Part shown: positions 26,701 through 38,700 of the stretch, piece after piece
Layout: each line of letters starts with the position of its first letter
Numbering within the stretch: position 1 is the stretch's first letter
The notes under the pieces: model-generated
What the model saw: only the letters and a program-made list of their open reading frames with translations
What the model was told of the DNA's origin: nothing
The model's database searches: none
NCBI GenBank assembly: GCA_029237695.1
Contig: CM055275.1
Span: 92,542,833-92,606,832 of the forward strand
Length of the DNA stretch: 64,000 bases
Source: Conchocele bisecta
Lineage: Eukaryota > Mollusca > Bivalvia > Lucinida > Thyasiridae
Reading direction: 5' to 3'
Position numbers and translations under genes: made by a program

Positions 26701-29700
26701 CTGGCCACCCCACCATACACCCACCCCACACATATAATAAACGTATTAACGAGTCTGCGTTCGGTGCGAAGACTATATTCCATCTACGCCAGGAGGCGTA
26801 AGTTTCCTATACGACATGACGACGAGACGTAATCCTTGGAGGAAACGGGCGATAATCGACGCGTTAGAGGATGATGACGAAACGATGCGTGTACATAACC
26901 GCACCCCACACGTATATCGGGCGTGAGACGAACCACCGATGCGATGTTCACAGACGACGCAAATGCTGACGAGCGATTACCCGATGAGGACCACCCGTGG
27001 AAACGCTACAACGCGATAGCTGCTGACGACGATGACGACGGATCATTTGCCATACATGGGCCATCGGCGGAACCACCATACACGAGGATAGATTTTCCGC
27101 AAAATCAGACGATAAATACGTGTGTGGTATATGTTCGCGATAATAGCCGTAGTGCAGGACGTCACTATATGGAACAGGCACATTTTACACCGGACAAATA
27201 TTTCTTATACCCAATATAAACTTGAATGTTTTCGCGTAAATATTATTAAATATCCGCGTACATATAGAGATATTTGATTCGCGTTTAAGAACATGGACAG
27301 CGTATACTTATAAGTCAGGAATAGTGAAATAGGAACAATAGATACAGAACACAATGTGTTGTATTTTTTTTATTAGGATCTGAGTGATAGTACGCTGACC
27401 TAGATATGACAGTACCATGTCGTTGGAACTATCATATCTAACCAATTTGACTTGTGTACACTATCATGGAGTATGGAGGTCACGTGTTTCCAGAAAATGA
27501 CATAGTATGTACATTTTTTTTTGTATGTGAGGGATTGAATGTATGTGGTATGAATGCGCATGGCCACGCAGAGTGTGATTTGCTATGTATATTTTTAGTG
27601 TGCGGATTTGTCATTCAATGGATACACTTGAACTGCGAGTCTACATGAAATAAATAGTTTTTTACTAGATTGCTAATTAAGAGAAACATACAGAAACAAG
27701 TATTTCATGTTGAGTGAAGTAACAGAGCAGACATGCAAATGGTAAGATGCATGTCTGATATTTGTGTACGAGTAACACATATTATTGCTGAAGGTACAGC
27801 AAATGAGTTAAACTTTGCTATTTGTGCGTTTCCCGTGGTCATCCTTTTGGCATTCGGATTAGCATTCATATCTGGTCATTTGTTATTCGAAATGTTCATT
27901 TGCCACGAATATATGGTTGGCGGTCGAAATGGTAGCAGCGACACTATCAATTAACTTTCATATAGCAGTTTAATGAGGTACCTGGAAATAAATAGAATAG
28001 ATATAATATAGTAAGTATTGGTATCCGAGTGTTTTGCGTTGATGTTGACTCACTGATGTTCAAGTTTTCATATTCTACGAAAGTAGATACATTTTAATAT
28101 AGCTTTCCATAGTTTACGTGACCAAGGGAAATATTATATGAATTCTGAATAGCAATGCCAACACCCACAGTAAGGACTAGTGCCATACCGATACATGATT
28201 AGGAGTAGTTCACATGATAGTGTTGTTAGTAGATGTACTGATAGTACAATTTGATTAGAAGTAGTAAGGAACGTATTATTGACCATGTCACATGTTCTGT
28301 AGTCTTGTCAGGGTCACATTTTATCGCCGCACATAGAATATGTTAATTGACTCAAGTAAAATGTAGAGACCAGACTGCAAAGCATTCATACATGTTTGGA
28401 GCGTGTTAGAAATATTTGGTGATAAATCTCATTTACATGTAAATAGCCGTATGTTTTTTATACAAATACGTGACATTCAGGTTGTGCAGCATATATTACG
28501 TTATCCTATTTCTTTTCATGAGTTCGAGGACGAACTCTGGTCGAACAGGCGGGGTAATGAAGCGACCCAGCCAGCGAAGCATCGCTATACACAGATGTGT
28601 ATTGCGTATTCCTCGCTTCGAATTTATCACACATTTTGGACAACAAAACACGTCTGTCATTTTATGCACACAACTTACCACGATCTCAGATGCATGCCTG
28701 AATGTTCACAAGTGTCAATAGTTTATGATTGTCGTCTTCACACACCAGGAAACTTGTTTAGTTCGTTATAATTCACAATAGTTTGTTGGCATTTCCTGTG
28801 TGTGTTGAATGCAGCCGCCATGTTTACTGGCTGTGCTTGTTTTGGCTCGTGTCTGATCGGAATATTCCGTCCATACAATCCAGCCAATCACTATGCGGGA
28901 GGTTGGACAAGTTCCGTAAGTCACGGAACTTGTCCAACTCGGCCTGACAACACCTATAAATAGGAGTGAAATCTGTCAGTTGGCGAGCGACGCAACTGGA
29001 GACTCAACTCGCGTCTCAGAACTACCAAGGCCCAAATACCCCCCACCCCCTTAAACATTACTCACCGACGATGTTACCAATGGTCCGTTAGTCGTGAGAT
29101 GTGATGATTTGAACGTCAGTCTGACATTATTGATTATTAATATTGGCTGGAACCATAATAATGCCAATATCCCATTACCCCACCCACTTTTTCCCATTGC
29201 GATACGATTCCCAATTTGAGCTTCATGAATCCCCTGCTCCCCTGCTGTGTGAGCCACACCCTAACTTCGTGCCCCCCTCCCACCCTGTTAGGTGATCCCA
29301 ATTCCATTGTCATGCGTCCTAGCTGTTGTGTGCCCCCCCCACCCCCCCCCCCCATTCAGCTATGTGTCATGATTCCAACCCCAGCTTCGTGACCCCCGCT
29401 GTGCGACATCCCCACCCCTGCCGTGTGCCCACCTGCTGTGAATTAATTCCCACCCAGCTGTGTGACTCCCCACCCAACATTAGTCTCCACCAGTTTCCTG
29501 ACCCCCCGCGTGTGACTCCCCCACCCAGCATTATTCCCACCCCAGCTTCGTGATCCCCGCTGTGTGACTCCCCCACCCAGCATTATTCCCACCCACCCCC
29601 AGCTTCGTGAGTCCCCGCTGTGTGACTTCCCCACCCAGCATTATTCCCACCCCCAGCTTCGTGATCCCCCGCTGTGTGACTTCCCCACCCAGCATTATTC

Positions 29701-32700
29701 CCACCCCCAGCTTCGTGATCCCCGCTGTGTGACTCCCCCACCCAGCATTATTCCCACCCCCAGCTTCGTGATCCCCGCTGTGTGACTCCCCCACCCAGCA
29801 TTATTCCCACCCCCAGCTTCGTGATCCCTGCTGTGTGACTCCCCCACCCAGCATTATTTCCACCCCCAGCTTCGTGACTACCGCTGTGTGACTTCCCCAC
29901 CCAGCATTATTCTCACACCCCCAGCTTCGTGATCCCCGCTGTGTGACTCCTTCACCCAGCATTATTTCCCAACCCCAGCTTCGTGATTCCCCACCATGAC
30001 TTGGGTTTGCGTTAGTGTGAGTTTCCGCCAGATTTTAGCATAAATCTAGTCCGTGTTTACATGTGCTAATATCCTTTCTTGAGTCTGCTTACTCTCACAG
30101 TCGCCTGTTGTGCTTTTGTATCTTGCCATGTGTACATCTCATATTAGTCATTATCTGTCCATAATCAGATCACCCTCATCGTTGTTATCATAGTTTGTCA
30201 CCACTCTTTAATTGTACACGTTGAGTAATACTGCATGTTAGAAGAACTATTATCAAAATATCAGATGTTACTAAAATCTCGTCACTGTCGTCTTTTCATT
30301 GCCAAGTAGATATAGTCGTTAATTTTCCCTACCCCGATTTACGACAGCCCGCTACCATTCCCCTGCGTGAACAGGAAATATCTGATTTATACCGTATTCT
30401 TGAAGACGGATACGACATAGGGACGTTACAATATTACATGTACTAATGGCACTATAGATATACCGTTAAACATCAATCAATCCAATTTGTGATGCACTGA
30501 TATATTGCGTGATTGAGACATGATTGTTTATGTAATAAATTGTTGATTGATGAGCTGTAGTTATTCTCTCTCTCTTTGCACCCGGAAAAGAAAACATTCA
30601 ATCTGGCTTTTCTATTTTTGAGTAACTGACCGCGAACGACTGATCCTAATTGCAGACTCTGCAACCACCGTTATACCCGTGCCATAGTTCTCTATGGTTG
30701 TGTTGTTACAGTTTCGTATAAGAAGTTTTACGAGGACAAGTCATTTTTTCAAAACCACTTGCCCTGAAAATTATAATTTCCAGGACAAGTCGGGACAAGT
30801 CACTTTTGTCAAGTCACTTGTCCGGGACAAGTGGCTAAAAAATCAATTTGTACAGCCCTGCCGTGGCCAATTGCGGCATAAGGAAAAAATGCCGCAAAGT
30901 TTGCGCGGTGATTCTGCGCTGTTCCTCGGCAAAATAATTACGGCATTATGCGACAAAATTACTCGACAAAATGCGACGAATCACTGTTATTACTTTGTAC
31001 ATCGACACAATGACTTTGAAAACTATTATGTATCTACGCTGTATGGGCAGTGGACGACTTTTGGACACAGCTTGTTCTCACGATAGTGAGGCCCACTGCA
31101 TGTCAAGGGCAGCGACATTGTCTGGGGTTCCAGTACGTACATGTACAAATGTATGCGCAAAACTCAATTTCAACACATCGTGAAAATGCCGAGGCAAAAA
31201 CGCGACATGTCATTCACAAAAACGCGCGATCACAAGGCGAAAACGCGATATTGAATACAATAGAATATCATGTTTTCGCCTCGCGATTTTGCAGTCTCGC
31301 GTTTTCGCGATCTTGTGTATAGGTCGACGATGCGATACAGCAACCAATAACACGTATCGAAATACGTTTTCTTTTCAATAAACACGTATTGGCAGTACAT
31401 TAGAATTGCGTTCGTGAAGCGTGATCGCGAGATTTCGAGTGCACAATTTATCCCCCGCCCCCCCCGGCTACATACGGGCCGGGGCATGCCGCAACCTGTC
31501 GACTGTCAGCTGATGAACATTGGACATGTCGCTATTGTGTATTATTATACCCCCCGCAACGAGTTATGGGGGTGTATACTGGAGTCAGGTTGTCCGTCCG
31601 TCCGTGCGTCTGTCCTCCATCCGTCCGTAAACTTAACATGAGAGAAATATTGTTATAACTTCTATTTCCTTCATCTAAAATGCTTAATATTTCACACATG
31701 CATTCCTGTAAGGCTCTACTACCATGCTGTGCAAAATCCATGACCGTCCAACCCCCGCTGATCCCATGGTCAAGGTCAAATACTTAGTCTCTTTACAAAA
31801 CTTAACATCAAAGAAATATTGTTATAACTTCTATTTCCTTCATCTAAAGTGCTTAATATTTCACACATGCATTCCTGTAAGGCTCTACTACCATGCTGTG
31901 CCAAATCCACGACTGTCGAACCCCGCTGATCCCATGGTCAAGGTCAAATACTTAGTCTCTTTACAAAACTTAACATCAGAGAAATATTGTTATAACTTCT
32001 ATTTCCTTCATCTAAAATGCTTAATATTTCACACATGTATTCCTGTAAGGCTCTACTACCATGCTGTGCCAAATCCACGACCGTCCAACCCCCGCTGATC
32101 CCATGGTCAAGGTCAAATACTTAGTCTCTTTACAAAACTTAACATCAGAGAAATATTGTTATAACTTCTATTTCCTTCATCTAAAATGCTTAATATTTCA
32201 CACATGCATTCCTGTAAGGCTCTACTACCATGCTGTGCCAAATCCACGACCGTCCAACCCCCGCTGATCCCAAGGTCAAGGTCAAATACATGGTCTCTTT
32301 ACAAAACTTAACATCAGAGAAATATGTTATAACTTCATCTAAAATTCTTAATATTTCATGCATGCATTCCTCTAAGGCTCTACTATCATGCTGTGACTTA
32401 TCCCCGCTGATCCCAAGGTCAAGATCACATGCTTAGTCTCTTTACAAAACTTAACATCAGAGAAATCTGTTATAACTTCTATTTCCTTGCTCGGATCTGC
32501 TTCACATTCACGTTCGTGTCGCCCCCGCTAAGCCCAGAGTGAAGGTCACAAGCCCACACTTGGAAAATTTTACATATTTAGGGGTACCTGGGCCCACGCG
32601 GGGGGTATTCCATAAGCCTCACTTACTGACCAATCTAGTTATGAGTTGGCTGACGGACGAGTTGGTCGAAGGCCGAAACGGAAGTCGTCGGTCATAAAAT

Positions 32701-35700
32701 CAACGAAAACTAACGATTTCTAATTACCTCGAAGGTCGCAATTTCCGTTTATCGATCTATTGGAATTGAATACTTATGACCGTATTTAAATTTTGATTGG
32801 AAAAATATAATATATATATATATAAACGTGACGTCGGCAATGTAATACATGTGTATAGGCCGATGTTACGATACAGAAGATATGTTCCTTTACTTCCATA
32901 CACATTTTTGGAGATGTTACGCCGATTCGTGTGACGATATGTGACAGGGCCATAGCCGGACCTAAACATGAGACGAGGCGAAAAAATATTGTGAACAAGC
33001 GAGTGCAAAGCGCACCGCTAACACCCCCACCAAGAAAATTTTGACATCTAGATCGTCATAGACGCGATTTCCCGACACGTAGACCACCGGATACGGCATT
33101 AAATATAATAAAAAACCAAAAAAATAAAAGAAATCGGCAAAATCTGAGACGAGGCAGTTGCCTCGTCTGCCTCATCCTGGCTACGGGCCTGCTGTGACCT
33201 TAAAAGAATTTTCATGAATACTGAACTGAAATATGAAGCAAAACGCTGCATTTTCTATCGATCAAAACGCCGCAAATTGGGGCAAATGTGTTGATGATAT
33301 GTTTGCCGATTACGCCGCTTTTTGCTGCAATTCAGTTGGTCATGATTGCCGCAATTGTTTTTATCGATTGCGGGGTTTTGCCACAAAACAGCAGTTTGCC
33401 GCAAAGAGTATGAGATTCCGCGAGGCCGAAAAACTCGGCAAATAAAAAAATATGCGGGTTTCGCGGTGCCTGTACTGTACATTCCTTTTATGTTCCCACT
33501 AATTTATTAAGGGTGATGGGGTGGGGGTTGGCATAATGTATTACCATTGTTCGTGCATGCGACATTCTCTTAATCTAGTTTAAATAAAATTTACTTTTAA
33601 AACTGGACTCGCACACCCCAGGTTGTAATACAGGGAGACATATTTATTTTGTCCGTCCTTGGATACATGTACAACATTTTTCAGGCAATTAAACATTTAT
33701 TTAGTTTAAACGATATTTTATTCACATTTTGATACAGATACATGTAATAACGTATATACAAATATATCAATCACGACAACATTTATTTACCGTTACCCGA
33801 TTTGCATTATTATATTAAACGTGAATAGCCCTGTATTATAGGATTAAGTGAAGGACCAATCAAGATCTTCGAAGTATAGCGCCAGTAACCTATTTCACCA
33901 ACATTGCAACGTATACTTATCTAGCAAAGTACATGTATACTTTGAGGGAGAAATTTTCAATTTAAGGATAAATTTATTAATTTTTATTATAGTGAATTTA
34001 TTACATTATCACAGCCATTTTGGCTGTGATAATGTAATAAATTCAGTATAATAATTCTGCATACTTTTAATCATCCAATATATGCAGTCGTTAGTTCTAT
34101 ATGAAATAATGCATTTCGAGATAAGTATACAATGTTGATGAATTTTGGATTTTGCTGAATTTTGCCATTGTATGAATCCTGGTCACGGCATCAAATAAAT
34201 ACGGTACAATGTACTCAAAATAGCATTGCAGGCGGAGTTATGGCCCTTGACTTAGTCAGTTTGCACAAATATTTTGTCGCGCTTATCCCCAAAAGCATTA
34301 AACAACAAACTTGAAAAAGTGTGTATTCTCGGCATGAAAATGGTTAATACTATAAATCATTTTTATGCCCCAACCAATTTATCCTGTGTTATAGGATGAA
34401 GTGAAGGACCAATCGGACGAGATTTACAAGGCTTCGTGTCAGGTCGTGTGTGAATGGGCCCAGAAACTGTTGGAAGTCGGCTTTACAGGTCTTCGCGAAT
34501 TGGCCGAATATCTGGTAACCAACGTCTATGTGAATAGCAAATCTTTCGCCGCCTGTACAGTCATAGCAGCGCTGCAGGAAACTGGGAGCCAGAATGTTAA
34601 AAGTAAGTACAGTCGAACCTGTGCTAAAGACCACCTCCGAATAGCAATCACCTGGCTGTAAAGGCCACACTTTTGTTGTCCCAATGACACAATTACTATA
34701 TAAATGACCCTGCGAATAAAGACCACCTCCTGTGAACAAAGGCCAGATTTTTCACTTCTCATGGCTGGCCTTTATTCACAGGTTTGACTGTAGTTCTCTA
34801 CTGTACTTTGTAAATAAGATGATTTTTCATGAATTATTTTAACAAATTTACGATATGTTCTATAAATGATATCAGAAGTTTGCGTCATGTTCAGAGCAAA
34901 TGTGGAATTGAATTTCACATTTGCCGTGAAAATTTCGCCAAATTCCGACATCATTTACAGAAAATATCAAAGTTTCTGTAAATATTTTTAATGAAAATTC
35001 ACACATCTTCTTTTGTACAAAATTACATGGCTCGTCTCATATGTTTATAAATAAGCAGTTTATCAGAATATTGAAAATAATTTGTTGTCTCGTATATTGA
35101 AAATCAGGGCTCCAGATAAGGAATTAGTAATTGAGTATTGTCACTCCATCATTTCTGAAGCAATTGGATATTTCAAAATTTTAATTGTGTAAAATAGAAT
35201 GACACTTCTGTTTACACATCAGCAGACCGCATGTATTGAATAATTTGCTTCTAAATGAAAACACATCTTGGTATTTCATTAGAATTGGAGACAATTCTAA
35301 TGAAATACCAATATGTGTTTTCATGGACATATAAGAAAATATGCTATATTTGTGGTCTGTTTATTGTTTTCTGTAGCATGATAAACATGATAAAGGTACC
35401 ACACATTTTTCATTGCTTTTTGATACTCGCTACTTCTGATTTCAATTGGGTTTTTGGCAATTTTAATTGAGTATTTACGCAAATACGCATCTTATCTGGA
35501 GCTCTGTTGGAAATAATTTCTCGTCTCTTGTATGTTTATTTTAAATTATTTTCAGCCTTCACTAGTATCTCTAAACTCCCCACCCTATCCTTACTGTTGA
35601 ACGGATAACTACCGGGTATTTGTCTCCACGTTTTTGCTATTTGTATGTTTAATTGAAATTATTTGCCGCCTGTACAGTCATAGCACCGTTACATGAGAAC

Positions 35701-38700
35701 GGGAATCAGAGTAAAAGTAACTATAGTCTGTTTCACGAAAGCTGCCCAAATTTTACGCCCATATAAACAATTTGAAAACAACATTTTTTTTTGATAATAT
35801 TAAATGTTATCAAAATTTAAGAATGAGCCTTCTTTTTATTTCGTGAAATTTGGTCAAATATTGATTTTATTGCGAAAAAACAATTTCCCCATGTTAAATC
35901 CCCATAGACATCTTCACGGAGTGGAGTGAAGATGTCTATGGGGATTTAACATGGGGAAATATTTTTGAATTTTAGAAATACTGGACCGATTTTTAAAATT
36001 TAACTTTTGTTTTCTTATAGATCATATCCAAGCTATCTAGTCAGGTTTCGGAGTCAATTTCCAATTTTTTTCGTTTTTTGACTCCTCCCACACTTCCTTA
36101 CCACTTTTTCCCCCATGTTAAATTCCCATAGACAAATCAATTTTTCGTAATAAAATCAATATTTGACTGAATTTCACGAAATAAAAAGAAGGCTCATTCT
36201 TACATTTTCCTTTAATTTAATATTATCGAAAATAATATTGTTTTTGAATTGTCTATATAGCCGTAAAATTTGGGCAGCTTTCGTGAAACAGACTATAGTT
36301 GTCTCTCCTAAGTGGAATGTCTTGCCATTTGTATATTCACTGGAAAATCTTACTTGATTCTCATGCTTAACCCTTTGAACCCGAAAGCCCGCTATATCGG
36401 TTTATGCAAACAGTGCAGATCCAGATGAGCCGGCTGGTAACGAGCCGTCTCATCAGGATCTGCACTGTTTGAAAGTAATTTTCATATTTTCGAGAAAAAC
36501 AAATAGCCCTTTTTATATGACCGTACGGTACGTATTATGTTTTACCGCACGGCGGGCGGGCGGGCGGCTGAAGAAAAAGCGCATAGTTCGTGTACACAAC
36601 TCCTCCGATCGATCTGAAACTATACACACGTCTTCTACACATATTGAAGATGTGCACCTTGGTGTTTTTATGCCGAAAACATATTTTTTAACAAAAATAT
36701 CACCTTTTTAACTTAGCCATTTTTTCTACATTTTTCTATACAATTCTATATACGGTACAGAGTTTGTGTACACAACTCCTCCGAAACCGTTCAGTCGATC
36801 GATCTGAAACTATGCACACGTCTTCTATACATATTGAAGATGTGCACCTTAGTGTTTTTATGTCGAAAATATATTTTTTAACAAAAATATTAACTTAGCC
36901 ATTTTTTCTACATTTTAAGCCAGGTTTTTTGAAAAAAAATCCAGGCTATTGGATTGGCGAAAGCCGGGCGGGCGGCAGGTGGGCGGGCGGGCGGCGTCCA
37001 CAATCAATGTTAAGTTTTCGTGTTTGAGTCCATTTCTTTGTTACTGTACCATCTAGGACCACCAAACTTTCACAGCTTCATAATCAAGGGGTGCCCACCA
37101 CATATTACTATCGAACATGTTACTTTTTTTTTAACTTGACCCATTTTTTCCGCGCAGTCGACTTAGCCATTTTCAATGTTAACTTTTCGCGTTTACAATG
37201 TTAAGTTTTCGTGTTTGAGTCCATTTCTTTGTTACTGTACCACCTACGACCACCAAACTTTCACAGCTTCATAACCAAGGGGTGCCTACCACATAAAACT
37301 ATCCAACATGTGACCATTTTTTTTACCTTCACCTATTATTTCTACGTAATTGACTTCGCCATTTTCAACGTTAACTTTTTAACGTACGTCTGGTTAAAGT
37401 TTTTTGGTTAAAAGTTTTTCGTTATACTATGTCTCTGAAACTGCTTCGCCCATTACCTTGAAACTTCACATGGGTGTTTATCATCATCCATATTTTCATT
37501 CTACCCCCCAACCGTGCGGCCCCTGTGCCCAATGTCGAGTTCAAATTACTTTGAATTTTTTTGTTAAAGTTTTTTCGTGTAATATATCTCTGCAACTGCT
37601 TCACCCATTTCCTTGATACTTCACATGGGTGTTTATCATCATTGTTGCACCCGCTTGCAGAAAGCACGATATCGTCAGCATTTTGGCATACGTTGGAAAA
37701 AACCTGGCCTTCGTGGCTTTGCCTCGTTTCTTGTTCTATACAATTCTATATACGGTACAGAGTTTGTGTACACAACTCCTCCGAAACCGTTCAGTCGATC
37801 GTTCTGAAACTATACACACGTTTTATACACATATTGAAGATGTGCACCTTGGTGTTTTTATGCCGAAAACATATTTTTTAACAAAAATATCACCTTTTTA
37901 ACTTAGCCATTTTTTCTACATTATTGTATCCACTATCCAATTCCCTATCATTTCTACTTTACACTCTACTTTTCTATCTCTGCCTAAATTAGTATACATA
38001 TTTAGCACAACGAGATGAAGAAATAATGCTATAGACTTTCAAATTCTCATTAATGTTTCTTGCCTTGGTGGCAGCTTCACATTTCTGCATCTTGGCTGTC
38101 TGGCCCATATTCGACGGGCGTATCTTGTTATAAATGGAATAGTTTGAAAATAATTTTGCGATGATTGGATTGGTTGCAAAACGAACATGTCGCAGCCCAT
38201 TCAGTTACTTAGGGGTGAAAGGTCAGGAAGTTTTATTAGTCAAACTGCCTGATTATGAGTATGTATTTGGAGAACATGCTAATATCGTTTTATAAGCATA
38301 CATTGTACGACATCTGCTAGCACACTTATGCGTCCTAGAAACATCTATACATGTATTGTTTATTAGTTAATAATAGCATGACTGTATGTTTGAAAAACAG
38401 TCCCATCAGCATATAATCTTGCTGTTGAATGGACTTGAAATTGTTCTCTCAATTAAAATGTATGAATATCCTCCATACAGTACATCTCTACAGAGCTCCA
38501 GATAAGCTGCGTATTTGCTTAAATACCCAATTAAAATTGCCAAAAAACACAATTGAAATCAGAAGTAACGAGTATCAAAAAGCAATAAAAAATGTGTGGT
38601 GCCTTTATCATGCTGTAGAAAACAATAAACAGACCACGAATATAGCATATTTTGCTTATTTTCCATGAAAACACATCTTGGTAGTTCATTAGAATTGTCT

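Larger units (their letters stand above)
22368..30430 (+). mobile_element. Ty3/Gypsy-like LTR element with broken gag and no pol
   Basis: Direct repeats at 22368-24417 and 28558-30430 begin TGAAGCGACCC and end GGGACGTTACA, so both follow the TG...CA rule. The first is followed by AATTTGGTGGCAGCGG, a plausible primer-binding site, and the second is preceded by AGGCGGGG, a weak polypurine tract. Gag is recognisable at 24709-26050; no protease, reverse transcriptase or integrase is readable between 26050 and 28557. No perfect target duplication was seen (ATAAA left, ATATT right). It lies in intron 5 in the sense orientation. Confidence 0.88.

Noticed and set aside
27733..27954. Hydrophobic 73-residue frame as an envelope-like protein of the LTR element
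   Set aside because: One possible membrane segment only, no signal peptide, cleavage site or similarity; the surrounding interior is decayed.
31724..32436. Repeated 68-124-residue frames with HTCIPVRLYYHAVPNP
   Set aside because: They are the translation of the 168-bp core unit, whose length happens to be a multiple of three; the same units in other elements are not open.
34371..34394. TTTTTATGCCCCAACC just before exon 6 as a HINE 5' tip
   Set aside because: Only about 16 bp match and no stem-loop or 3' end follows; too short to call.
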